Positions 48,054 through 56,736 of a stretch of DNA of 64,000 nt are shown one piece after another. Position 1 is the first letter of the stretch, and each line of letters begins with the position of its first letter. The stretch spans positions 62,001 to 126,000 of the forward strand of contig JAJFKW010000004.1 in NCBI GenBank assembly GCA_021773015.1. The letters run 5' to 3'. The notes below the pieces were generated by a model. It was not told the origin of the DNA and did no database searches. It was given only the letters and a program-made list of their open reading frames with translations. The position numbers and the translations under genes were made by a program. The DNA is from Woeseia sp. (GTDB taxonomy: Bacteria > Pseudomonadota > Gammaproteobacteria > Steroidobacterales > Woeseiaceae).

Positions 48054-48409
48054 ATTTCCATCTTGGCGAGCAAGTCTACTTTTGCGGCGCAGATAAAGTC
48101 ATTGTCAGACAGGCCGTCAATCGCGGTCGTCCGATACTGAATGTCGCAGCTTCCGTAATTAATTGTCATTTGTGGATGATGCCCCTCGACCGATGATAAC
48201 CAGCCTATGGCGTTCGCAAAGCCCATGGTGCGAGCGAAGGTGGGAAACTCGAGGTGTCGGAAAATCAATGAGCGTGCCTCGTCATACTTCCAGTCAGCGT
48301 GCAATGCGGCCATGAGTTCTCGAACAGCATCTGTTGCCAAAGGTTCGACACCGCCTTCGCAGGGCTCACATTTTCGTTCCGTTAGTATCGCCGGCATCGA
48401 TGATTCCAT
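48050..48409 (-). CDS. Pterin-4a-carbinolamine dehydratase family protein
   Basis: PhhB-type protein of 119 residues, which in aromatic amino-acid hydroxylation recycles the pterin cofactor by dehydrating 4a-hydroxytetrahydropterin. The motif GHHPQM and FANAIGWLSSVEG are present, as is GLSDNDFICAAKVD near the end. The third active-site position (His or Trp of the family pattern, about nine residues after the conserved Tyr) appears to be Thr here, so activity is uncertain. Cysteines near the N-terminus (CEPCEGG) match the start of many PhhB proteins. Overlaps the dehydratase gene by four bases. Confidence 0.85.
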   Translation of the reverse strand: MESSMPAILTERKCEPCEGGVEPLATDAVRELMAALHADWKYDEARSLIFRHLEFPTFARTMGFANAIGWLSSVEGHHPQMTINYGSCDIQYRTTAIDGLSDNDFICAAKVDLLAKMEI

Positions 48410-48465
48410 TTTTTCATCTAATCTGCAGTGTGGCTACTATAGATGCAGATCAACACAACCGCCAC

Positions 48466-48492
48466 AAAAAGGCCGACCCTTACGGGCCGGCC
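48466..48492 (-). terminator. Strong factor-independent terminator after the OmpA-like gene
   Basis: On the minus strand GGCCGGCCC-GTAA-GGGTCGGCC (nine pairs, one G-T wobble) is followed directly by TTTTT. It lies about 70 bases past the OmpA-like stop and separates that gene from phhB downstream. Confidence 0.88.
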
Positions 48493-48560
48493 AGGCGGAG
48501 ACTCGAAACGAGCCTTTTGGGGAACGTATTCTCGCTTAGCGCACGAGCCTAGTTTGGTCG

Positions 48561-49286
48561 CTATGGATTGGCCGCGAATGAAGGTGTGTTTTGCACGTAG
48601 AGTGTGAGGCTCACGCGGCGCTCCAACGCAAAACTATCGATGTTTGGGTCCGCAGCTGGCGACTCACCATGGGCTGTTAACTTGATCCTATCAGGGCTTA
48701 CGCCATGCTCGATTAACAGGTCGCGAACGTGCTCGGCTCGCCGTACCGACAGTTGTTGATTGTACTTTGCATTTCCACGTTCATCGGCAAAGCCGTCAAG
48801 CTGCACGTAAATATCTGACGTTGTTGCCAAGCTCGTTGCCAATTGCTGCAACCGCGTATTCGTATCTACAACCAACACATCCTCATCGGTACGAAACAGC
48901 AAATCCATCGCAATACCGGCCTGCATCAGCTCGATTAACTCTGGGTTCGCGACTTGTCGCAACTGCTGCAATTCGACACCCATTTGATCGATGTCTTGAT
49001 TCAGTGATTCAACATTCGTCTGCAGAGCGCTTACACGCTGTTGCGACCCTGACAAATTTGCACTCAGCGCTTTTGCTTCGGCCTTTTTATCACCATACTT
49101 GTCGCCGATTTTTGCGCCAATGGCGGCACCAACGATAAATCCAACTGGACCTCCCGCGACAGCGCCAATAACAGCACCAGTTCCAACTCCGATGTTTTCC
49201 TCTTTGCTAGATTTGTTGCCAGCGGCCATCGCCGGTCCGGCGAACAAGCAAAGTGCACATCCAGCAATCGCGATTTTATTAAACAT
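48561..49286 (-). CDS. OmpA-family protein with glycine-zipper segment (PdsO-like)
   Basis: Envelope protein of 241 residues: signal peptide (about 1-21), a Gly-rich membrane-associating zipper (about 31-58; VGTGAVIGAVAGGPVG), a helical coiled-coil region (about 65-105) and a C-terminal OmpA-like peptidoglycan-binding domain (about 120-235) with LDGFADERGNAKYNQQLSVRRAEHVRD. The layout recalls PdsO, the OmpA-like partner of the proteobacterial dedicated sortase system, but no sortase is in the window. AAGGAGA lies at good spacing before the ATG at 49286. It has its own strong terminator and lies 237 bases downstream of the VWA/kinase cluster on the same strand. Confidence 0.85.
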   Translation of the reverse strand: MFNKIAIAGCALCLFAGPAMAAGNKSSKEENIGVGTGAVIGAVAGGPVGFIVGAAIGAKIGDKYGDKKAEAKALSANLSGSQQRVSALQTNVESLNQDIDQMGVELQQLRQVANPELIELMQAGIAMDLLFRTDEDVLVVDTNTRLQQLATSLATTSDIYVQLDGFADERGNAKYNQQLSVRRAEHVRDLLIEHGVSPDRIKLTAHGESPAADPNIDSFALERRVSLTLYVQNTPSFAANP

Positions 49287-49523
49287 TTTTGTCTCCTTGA
49301 ATTTGACGGCCAATGGTCTGGCCTCTCTCGGAGTCAATTAGGCGCCAGCTAGCTGCTGGGGATGAGACTTGGAAATGGCAGTCTTGAGATGAATTATGGC
49401 GAAATATGCTCGACCAATATTATGGAATTCGGAACTCTTTCTATAAATTGACAGAATCGCGGCCGCTGCTCAATCTAACCAACGTCGGTCCGCAAGGCGA
49501 AGTCGATGGGTACGATCCCCCGA

Positions 49524-50513
49524 CTATCGGTCAGCGTTGGTCAGCGCGACGAATGTACCACCGTTGCGTTCACACAAGATGCGCATCAGGCCAGCAAACT
49601 TGGTGGAGCTGTTAGGAATTTGAGCACCGCCGAAAGAATATGGAAAACCGATCGCATGAATTCTTACCCGTCGATTGCCGTCCTTGTCTTCAACGTTGAC
49701 TCTATCGATCTGACGTACAACGGCTGCGGCAGATGTACCTTGAAATTCATCACCCAATACGTAAATGCTGATCTTTTTCTCTGGTGACCAGAATGTCTCG
49801 ATGGCATATTGAATGCCGTCTGACGGGTCGCTATCGCTAAACGGCGCCCACACGCGCATCTGATTTTTGATCGATTGACGCACCTGCGGCGTATCCTCTA
49901 TCCAAACGCCATTGTGTTGCTGAAACATGTAAGTCCCATTGTCGTTCATGATTTGCAGGCCTTTGACACGAGGATAGACATTGAGAACTTCCGAGAGTTT
50001 TCTCTCTGCCCAACCCCACTTTGCCTGCATACTGCCGGATGTGTCGATTACGAAGATCACGTACTCGCTATCGACTGGAATGCCGCCGACGGCATCGTCA
50101 GGTGCGCGTTCGAATTTAGCCAAACGTTGCATTTCTTCCGTCAGCCGCTGTCTTGCAGCTCGGAGTTTGCCTTCGTCAACATTCAAGATTGGGTCGTCTT
50201 GATTCATCAGGTCGTATTGACCCTGTATTTTGTTCAGTTCTACTTGCAATTGTGCCAACGTTAATTTGGTTTCGGATGTTTCCAATTGAACGGCGGACAA
50301 CATACGGGTCACTACCGTTGTCTGCCCGCGGATGTCGAACAATTCTTCTTGAAGTAACGCAATGAGTTGGTCGAGGTCCTCCTGCGATTTCTCCAGTATC
50401 ACCGGTTCGTAGATTTTGCTGAGAACAAGCAACAATATGATCGCGCCAAAGCCACAACAAATGCAGTCGAGGAACGACAGACTGAACGCTTCGACATTTC
50501 TGCGGCGCTTCAC
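49524..50513 (-). CDS. VWA-domain protein with ExbD/TolR-like membrane segment (B)
   Basis: A 329-residue inner-membrane protein: short basic cytoplasmic N-terminus, one membrane helix (about 10-30) with SFLDCICCGFGAIILL, a coiled coil (about 35-130) and a VWA domain (about 145-325) with an intact MIDAS motif DTSGS. The Asp at the beginning of the helix sits where ExbD/TolR carry their proton-binding Asp. I choose the GTG at 50513, which overlaps the stop of the paralogue upstream by four bases (GTGA) and begins right before the membrane helix; a frame extension to 50570 has no support. Last gene of the cluster. Role inferred: stator-like or metal-dependent adhesion part in the periplasm. Confidence 0.8.
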   Translation of the reverse strand: MKRRRNVEAFSLSFLDCICCGFGAIILLLVLSKIYEPVILEKSQEDLDQLIALLQEELFDIRGQTTVVTRMLSAVQLETSETKLTLAQLQVELNKIQGQYDLMNQDDPILNVDEGKLRAARQRLTEEMQRLAKFERAPDDAVGGIPVDSEYVIFVIDTSGSMQAKWGWAERKLSEVLNVYPRVKGLQIMNDNGTYMFQQHNGVWIEDTPQVRQSIKNQMRVWAPFSDSDPSDGIQYAIETFWSPEKKISIYVLGDEFQGTSAAAVVRQIDRVNVEDKDGNRRVRIHAIGFPYSFGGAQIPNSSTKFAGLMRILCERNGGTFVALTNADR

Positions 50514-51607
50514 GGCCAATCCTTGCTGATGCTCATGAACGACCCGCCAGTACGATACGCCAGCAACCAATAGCCAATGGTTGCATTATAGTCGCCCTCC
50601 ATTGGATACAGCAGCACGTTCACCGGAATTCCGTTGGGTATCTCTTGTATCGCGTCGAAGTGTAATCGCTGCCGCTCGCCACCGGTTACGAACCCGCGGT
50701 CCGTTTCTGGCGCATCCATCGTAGGAAATCCGTCGACTAACAAAATGACGTTGTCGGGCGGTGGGTTCATCTTCTTAATAACGCTATAAGCGCCATGCAT
50801 GTTGGTACCGTTTTCAGGAACGGTACGCCGCAACAGCCGCACCGCTTCATCCAGTTGCTTGCCGTCGCCTACTTCCAGCCAAACACCGTCACTGCCCTTC
50901 AGCACAGCTTTCGGTTCGTTATTGAACGTATAAATCTGGAATTTGCTGTCTTCGGGAAATTGCGCGGAAAGCCAGTCGACGCTTGCGACGGCCTGACGCC
51001 ATTTTAGTGATCGCAATTTATTTGCGTCGGGCATCAAACGACGTCTGATAATGTTGATTATCTTACGATCTAACATGCTCGCGGAGGAGTCAACCAATAC
51101 CAATATTCGTTCGCCACCAACTTTGAGACCAGTCAAGTATTGCCGATCGCCATCGCCAGTAAAAGTTCGTACTTTCGCACCCGCCTCTTTGCTTTGTTGC
51201 TCGAGTGCAAGCAGCCGTTTGCGCCTTTCTTCTAGAGACTCGATGTCGGACTTCAATTTCTCGACTCGTTCAACCTTGGCAAGAGATTCCGAATCGAATT
51301 CTTTTAGCTCTTCTTTTAGCTGTTCGATTAAGGCAATAATCGCGGCAATCTGCTGATCTGCAGAGATCTTCTCGTCTTCCAAGTCTTCCATCGTGTTCTT
51401 GGCAAGAACAAGATTTTTTCGCTGCTGCAGAATCTCAAATTCCAACTTAGTCGTTTCACCCATCAGTTGATCGGGCGGCTTATCCGTTGTTCGCACAACT
51501 TGAGAATTGATGATCATGAAAAACAGAATGACCGCACCAAACCCACAGCTCATGCAGTCGAGAAACGACATGCTGAACACTTCCATGGGCCGTCTTTTTC
51601 TAGCCAC
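50510..51607 (-). CDS. VWA-domain protein with ExbD/TolR-like membrane segment (A)
   Basis: A 365-residue paralogue of the next gene. Basic N-terminus (ARKRRP), membrane helix (about 13-33) with SFLDCMSCGFGAVILFF, a long charged coiled coil (about 45-140) and a VWA domain (about 155-355) with MIDAS DSSAS and a downstream Thr in ENGTNMHGA. The same Ser-Phe-Leu-Asp-Cys entry as in the partner aligns with the ExbD/TolR proton-carrying helix. GTG at 51607 overlaps the end of the FHA gene by eight bases; an ATG eight codons later is possible. The pair presumably forms a heteromer with the TolQ-like protein of the cluster. Confidence 0.8.
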   Translation of the reverse strand: MARKRRPMEVFSMSFLDCMSCGFGAVILFFMIINSQVVRTTDKPPDQLMGETTKLEFEILQQRKNLVLAKNTMEDLEDEKISADQQIAAIIALIEQLKEELKEFDSESLAKVERVEKLKSDIESLEERRKRLLALEQQSKEAGAKVRTFTGDGDRQYLTGLKVGGERILVLVDSSASMLDRKIINIIRRRLMPDANKLRSLKWRQAVASVDWLSAQFPEDSKFQIYTFNNEPKAVLKGSDGVWLEVGDGKQLDEAVRLLRRTVPENGTNMHGAYSVIKKMNPPPDNVILLVDGFPTMDAPETDRGFVTGGERQRLHFDAIQEIPNGIPVNVLLYPMEGDYNATIGYWLLAYRTGGSFMSISKDWP

Positions 51608-52961
51608 CGCTGGTATCCGTTGTTATCAATCGAAACTCGAAGCCTGGAGAGCCGATACGTATGGAATCACCTATATGTAATATCGACGAGCCGTCAATTT
51701 TGTGTCCGTTGAGGAACGTTCCGTATCGACTGTGATCCTCAACAATACATTGGCAGTCTTTCAGCACCACTGAACAGTGCCGGCGGGAAACGCCTGGCAT
51801 TTCGGAGCCAAGCATTACCATTGCTCCACCGCTAACCTCTTCTGACCCGAAAACTAACGGCGAATTCCTTAATTCATATGCGATGTCGCCATATAGCAAA
51901 TGCGTTGGGGAACCGATGCTGGGTTTTTCGACCACCTCAGTGGCCAATTCAATCGCCGCCTGATCCCACGGCAGTTGGCGAATCAAATTGACTGCTCCAC
52001 TTTGAGCCTCAGAGCCCATACATCGTGCAAGCGCCCCGCGCGGCGTAGCGCCAGCCTCTAAACTAAATATCTCGCCGCCGACATGCGACGTCAACATGTC
52101 GGCCAATCCTGGGAGCCGAACCACACGATCTGTCACTTGCACTGCCGGCACGTCGTCGGCACGAAAAAGCGCGCGTAACTTGCTTGATATTTGCTGATAG
52201 ACCGGTGCAACGGCACCGATCAACCTCAAAGATTCAATTTCTGCTTCGTACTTTGAGGCACCATATTCCACTTGCATCTGCACAGAATCGGTCCGCGAGG
52301 CCTCCGCCAGCCACCCTGCCAGATTGTTCAACAGCAATTGTTCTGTTGCGGCCGTATGCAGCGGATCAAACCTTGACTGATCAACGAATGCTTCCGCAAC
52401 CACATTCAGCCAAATATCGAACAGTGCATAGGTACCACATTCAGCGACATTCTCAGTACGTTCAACTTGTGCGCGACCGGGCTGCGACATTCGAACAAGA
52501 TTTGCCGAGTGCAGGCCGATATCGACATGAACAGGAACCGCGCCGCGAAACTGCCGCCGTGTTGCCGCTACCGCACTATCAATCATCGATATAACGTTTA
52601 TGTCCTGCTCGTTCGCGATACCCAACAGCAAGCCAAGTTGCTGGGTCGTCATATGCGATGGCACGACAAAAACCCAATCACGCGACTCCGTTTGAGATTT
52701 CATCTGTTCCAGCTGCCGGCTTGCAAGGTCCGCCGCGGTGAGATGGGAAAATCGACTGTCCTGCAACGCTTCTGTCGATAATTCGGACCAGTAGCGATGT
52801 TGAATGAGACGCGGATTAATCCGTGCTTGCTTAAAAGCCTTACTGCCGGTCGTCAGATTTTCGTCTTCTAGAAGCGCGAATCCCGGCTCGCGATACAAGA
52901 CCCGCGAATTATCTATCAACGTGACGACAGCATCATTTAAGTGAACCGCAACGCTACTCAC
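51600..52961 (-). CDS. Actin/Hsp70-fold ATPase-like protein fused to a C-terminal FHA domain
   Basis: A 453-residue soluble protein. Residues about 1-345 look like an actin/Hsp70 (ASKHA) fold: VHLNDAVVTLIDN as a phosphate-1-like strand, AVPVHVDIGLHSANLVRM as a phosphate-2-like strand, and a C-terminal lobe; the motifs are diverged and ATP binding is not certain. Residues about 360-450 form an FHA domain with VSRRHCSV and DHSRYGTFLNG, expected to bind phosphothreonine. The kinase in the same operon is a likely source of the phosphate. GTG start at 52961; ribosome-binding site weak. Fusion of these two folds is unusual. Confidence 0.7.
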   Translation of the reverse strand: MSSVAVHLNDAVVTLIDNSRVLYREPGFALLEDENLTTGSKAFKQARINPRLIQHRYWSELSTEALQDSRFSHLTAADLASRQLEQMKSQTESRDWVFVVPSHMTTQQLGLLLGIANEQDINVISMIDSAVAATRRQFRGAVPVHVDIGLHSANLVRMSQPGRAQVERTENVAECGTYALFDIWLNVVAEAFVDQSRFDPLHTAATEQLLLNNLAGWLAEASRTDSVQMQVEYGASKYEAEIESLRLIGAVAPVYQQISSKLRALFRADDVPAVQVTDRVVRLPGLADMLTSHVGGEIFSLEAGATPRGALARCMGSEAQSGAVNLIRQLPWDQAAIELATEVVEKPSIGSPTHLLYGDIAYELRNSPLVFGSEEVSGGAMVMLGSEMPGVSRRHCSVVLKDCQCIVEDHSRYGTFLNGHKIDGSSILHIGDSIRIGSPGFEFRLITTDTSGG

Positions 52962-53077
52962 AGTGCACTACCACCATTCGCGACCCGTCAATAGTACAAG
53001 AAGCATTGCTTCCGTTAGATATCAGCCATTCACTGTTCACGATCAATGCGGTCCAGCTGGATATGATGCTCAAGCTT

Positions 53078-53878
53078 TTAGTCCGACTTCATATGTCTAA
53101 TCAATTTGTCGTCCAGGTAATTCTCACTGTCGAAAACAAGACGCTCCTGCAACAATTGAATCTGATACACCAAAAACATTAGAAAGATGCTGATCAGCAG
53201 CGCGATAAATGTTGAGTTGAATGCAACACCAAGGCTCTGGGTTACGCCAGCAATATCTCCCTGTACGGCTTTGTCAGCCTGCGCCAGCGCCTCACCGATG
53301 CCGCGAACGGTGCCAATAAATCCAATGGATGGAATAGCCCACGAAATATAGCGGATCATCGACAATTCAGACTCCAGTCGGTCAGCCTCCGATTCGAAAA
53401 TCGTGTGCGTGCTGCTTGAGACATCCTGGATACTGCGCGTCGTACTAAAGCGGCGTAAAGCGTTCAGCAGCGCACGTGGCAGCACCATGGTGCGCTGCTC
53501 GTCAGGAAGTGCCTGGACCTGTCGTGAAAACTCTCGAGTATCTTCGGGAAGTATCCGCATACCCTCAGCAATTTGCACCAGGTCAACATCCAACAACTTG
53601 CGCTCACTTAAAATTGTCGCTGACTTGTAGCCCATTATTGCCAATGCCCAAAACATCAGAATAAAACAGGCCTCTTGTTCGAAGTCCTTGATAAGAACCC
53701 AGGTCGAGCGTTCGCGAATAAAATCCGAATTCTCCTTCGCCCGCTCATTTTGTTCTACGATCACTTCAGCGGCATTTGGCCGGACAACAGAAACGTATAC
53801 AGCGTGCACCAAAATTACCGAAATAATCAGCGCAAATAGCTGATACACGAACTCGACTGGTATATTTTTTCTTTTCAT
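53078..53878 (-). CDS. MotA/TolQ/ExbB-like channel protein
   Basis: A 266-residue inner-membrane protein with about four hydrophobic segments (12-32, 70-88, 180-205, 218-242). The pair SWAIPSIGFIGTVRGIGEAL and VAFNSTFIALLISIFLMFLVYQ matches the conserved last two helices of the MotA/TolQ/ExbB family. The N-terminal part with two extra helices and a periplasmic loop differs from ExbB. In this operon the ExbD/TolR role would be taken by the two VWA proteins. ATG at 53878. This is the second, unrelated-looking motor channel in the window. Confidence 0.85.
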   Translation of the reverse strand: MKRKNIPVEFVYQLFALIISVILVHAVYVSVVRPNAAEVIVEQNERAKENSDFIRERSTWVLIKDFEQEACFILMFWALAIMGYKSATILSERKLLDVDLVQIAEGMRILPEDTREFSRQVQALPDEQRTMVLPRALLNALRRFSTTRSIQDVSSSTHTIFESEADRLESELSMIRYISWAIPSIGFIGTVRGIGEALAQADKAVQGDIAGVTQSLGVAFNSTFIALLISIFLMFLVYQIQLLQERLVFDSENYLDDKLIRHMKSD

Positions 53879-53940
53879 GTATTTGACATCAACTCAGGAT
53901 AATTCGCTAAAACGCGGAAATTACGCTCGCAAGATCGCGC

Positions 53941-54192
53941 TCAAATATTGGTCGGAAAAGCGATTGACTCATCAACCGAAATTTCCTCGGTTGGCGTGAA
54001 GTCATCTTCATTTTCCTCGTAGGTTTGCTCATCCAGATCCGCATCTTCGGCGTCATTCACTTCCTCCTCATCACCAGCAGCATCTTCCGCGGCGACTATG
54101 TTCTCCTCAGAAGTTGACCCGTCATTGTCCTGCGCTATTACAGCAAATGGCGCGGCTACCAGAAACAACAATACTATCAGTAGTCTATGCAT
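53941..54192 (-). CDS. Small acidic secreted protein
   Basis: An 83-residue protein with a signal peptide (about 1-20, AVIAQ) and a mature part dominated by Asp/Glu, likely disordered. No family recognised. Its place inside the cluster, between the FHA/PEGA/FGE gene and the TolQ-like gene, suggests a periplasmic accessory; an acidic peptide may bind Ca or the basic parts of partners, which is only inference. Confidence 0.6.
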   Translation of the reverse strand: MHRLLIVLLFLVAAPFAVIAQDNDGSTSEENIVAAEDAAGDEEEVNDAEDADLDEQTYEENEDDFTPTEEISVDESIAFPTNI

Positions 54193-54309
54193 CTCGATTC
54201 TCGATGTGTCGGTATTTATTGGACCTACAAACTAGCGAAAGGTCCCAGTAATTGTGCAGTGAATAGTTCAGATTGAACCTTGCTTGCGAAAGCAGCACAA
54301 ATTGCCCCG

Positions 54310-56736
54310 CTAATTGGCGTTCTTCGCGACTCGAAAACCGAGATCCACTCTTCCACCCGTGCCAAAGTCGCGATACGACAGGCGCAGTTCCGTCACCCCA
54401 GCGTGTCGCCAACTGGAGCCCCTGATCACCTTGTTGGAACCACGATTGGGGCCCATTGGATCGACAGTCGGCTCCTGTTGTCCCGGATTTGGCACAGAGT
54501 AGTTATCCTGCACCCATTCAGCAACGTTTCCGCCGCCATCGTGTATCCCTAACACGTTCGCGGGAAAGGTACCGACCGGTGCGCTTGACGCGTAACCGTC
54601 ATTAAAATTGGGCAGAATCGACGGTACCAGTGCGATTGCCGACTTATCGGCGTAGTTGCCGCTGTCTCGGCGCGGCGGAAGATTCTTGCCCCATGGAAAG
54701 TTTTGCGGCTGCGTGCGTCCCTGGTAACGAATGGCCCAAGACCATTCGGCCTCTGTCGGTAAGCGATAACCATTTGGCGTTGGTGTCACGGGCTGCCATT
54801 TTTCAAACTTTTTCTCATATGCCAGTGTCAAACCTTCCTGGGTACTCAGCCAATTGCAATATTCGACAGCTTCGACCCAACTAACGTTGACGACTGGATT
54901 TAGATCACCGGCCAAAGCCGCATGAACATTTTGTCCCGATATGTGATTCTTGCGGAATTTGAGAAAATCCCGATTGGACACTTCGTTCGCACCGATATAA
55001 AAAGCCTTCGTTAGTGTCACCGGCACCAGCACTTCGTTTGCCCGCCGACCTTGCCCACTCCGTGACGAACCCATGACGAACCCACCTGGCTCGACACGCC
55101 TCAATGTCTGGCCGCCTGCGCTGATTATCGAAGCGGAAGAACTCCTCGCCGCTACTTCAGCATCGGACAACAAACGGACTTGTATGGTTTGCGGATATCC
55201 TGGCCGCGGCGTAACACTCCTACTAAATGTTTGATAACCCGTGCGCTTAACTTCCAGTGTATGCGGCGCGGAAGAGAGGTTTAGATCTATCGAGCCAGAG
55301 CCACGTGCACTACCGTCGATATAGACCGTCGCATTCTTCGGCGTTGTCACTATTGATACTTTGCCAACGCGAGCACTTAAATCTACCGTAATCGCCTGCG
55401 ATGCAGCCGCGCGTAACCGCACTTGGCGCACCGTAGATCCGTACCCGGCCTTTGACAAGCCAATCTGGTAATCGATATCCGGCGACAATGCCAAGTTGAT
55501 CGGCGATTGCCCACGGTAGCGACCATTCACAGTGACGTTCGCGCCGCGCGGTACTGAGTTCACCTGCAGTTGTGCATTTGCCGGTTCCAGTTTGATTAAC
55601 GGAAGCAGCTGATGCTCGTTTGGCATGGTCTCGATACTGCCATCCCACGCCTTGAAGCCATCGGCGACGACACTAATTGGGTGGCTACCTTCCAGCAATT
55701 CCAAACGCAACGGTGTTTTGCCGACCGACGATTGACCTTGATAGACCGTCGCACCACTTGGCTCAGAAGTAATATCAATGTTCGCCCATTGGGGTACTAA
55801 TTGAATGTGGTAATCCACTTGTCGGCCGAGCCCCTCAACATTGAGACGATCGGCGAAGGGCAAATACCTTGGAGCCGAGACTGAAATGGAATGCGTGCCT
55901 GGCTCAACTTCAATCGGCCCATACGGAGCCTGTCCAACCTTGGCTTCGTCAACCGTCACCACCGCATCGACAACTGGGTCGGTACTAATCGTTAAACTTC
56001 CAGGAAGTTTCCGCATACTGATTAAAACCGTTCGGCTCGGCGTTTCGTCGACGACCAACGTTTGACTAACATCGTAGTAGCCAGCTTTCTTTACGTGTAC
56101 CGTATAGTTGCCCTCGCGCATCAACGTTCTGTCACCCAATGGCAACTTAAACCAGCCACCGGAGATCGAAAATTCGTCCGCGCCAACAGGCTGCACATCA
56201 AATTGCAACGAGCGAGCAGAAAATAACATCCACGATGCGATGGCCAACACCGCTAATCCTGCGCCAACGAGCGCTTTCCAATGATGTGCTTTTTCAGTTG
56301 CTTCTGCGGCGCGCGCTTCCGCAGCACGTTTGAATGCCATGGGCGCGATCGCTTCATTTGCAGCGATTCCATCGCCAGCGGCGGCATCAGGGGGCTTAGT
56401 AATGTACGCGCTTTGCTCTAGCTGAACCTGCAAGAGTAACGCGCTGTCTTGGGCCGAAACAACGACGCGGGTACCGTAAAATTCGATCGCATCGCCGACA
56501 GCCAACCTCTTAGATGCTGCCAGTGGCACCCCATTGACTGACATCGTGCCCGCGCGATCAACTGGCTGAATAAATGGTTCCCCATCCAGATCGTCGAGCA
56601 AGGCAACCGGGGCATTTCCGGGACCTGGCAGGCGGATATCGCAATCAATACCCGTACCGATTTTTAATGGTAAACGATCGCGCGGATACTGCTTTTCTCC
56701 GCTGTTGTCCCTTACAACTATGGACTGCAAATTCAA
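54310..56736 (-). CDS. FHA-like/TM/PEGA-repeat/FGE-fold protein
   Basis: An 808-residue membrane protein. An N-terminal FHA-like domain (about 1-100; IGTGIDCDIRLPG, VNGVPLAASKRLAVGDAIEF) is cytoplasmic; a helix (about 154-173) crosses the membrane; about four PEGA-type beta repeats (about 180-535) with PSGATVYQGQ and VPRGANVTVNGRYRG lie outside; a C-terminal FGE-sulfatase fold (about 545-806) has YRLPTEAEWSWA, GNVAEWV and VIRGSSW. The two catalytic Cys of formylglycine-generating enzyme are absent, so this is probably a binding version of the fold, as in TagR-like proteins. Overlaps the kinase gene by four bases (ATGA). Confidence 0.82.
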   Translation of the reverse strand: MNLQSIVVRDNSGEKQYPRDRLPLKIGTGIDCDIRLPGPGNAPVALLDDLDGEPFIQPVDRAGTMSVNGVPLAASKRLAVGDAIEFYGTRVVVSAQDSALLLQVQLEQSAYITKPPDAAAGDGIAANEAIAPMAFKRAAEARAAEATEKAHHWKALVGAGLAVLAIASWMLFSARSLQFDVQPVGADEFSISGGWFKLPLGDRTLMREGNYTVHVKKAGYYDVSQTLVVDETPSRTVLISMRKLPGSLTISTDPVVDAVVTVDEAKVGQAPYGPIEVEPGTHSISVSAPRYLPFADRLNVEGLGRQVDYHIQLVPQWANIDITSEPSGATVYQGQSSVGKTPLRLELLEGSHPISVVADGFKAWDGSIETMPNEHQLLPLIKLEPANAQLQVNSVPRGANVTVNGRYRGQSPINLALSPDIDYQIGLSKAGYGSTVRQVRLRAAASQAITVDLSARVGKVSIVTTPKNATVYIDGSARGSGSIDLNLSSAPHTLEVKRTGYQTFSRSVTPRPGYPQTIQVRLLSDAEVAARSSSASIISAGGQTLRRVEPGGFVMGSSRSGQGRRANEVLVPVTLTKAFYIGANEVSNRDFLKFRKNHISGQNVHAALAGDLNPVVNVSWVEAVEYCNWLSTQEGLTLAYEKKFEKWQPVTPTPNGYRLPTEAEWSWAIRYQGRTQPQNFPWGKNLPPRRDSGNYADKSAIALVPSILPNFNDGYASSAPVGTFPANVLGIHDGGGNVAEWVQDNYSVPNPGQQEPTVDPMGPNRGSNKVIRGSSWRHAGVTELRLSYRDFGTGGRVDLGFRVAKNAN

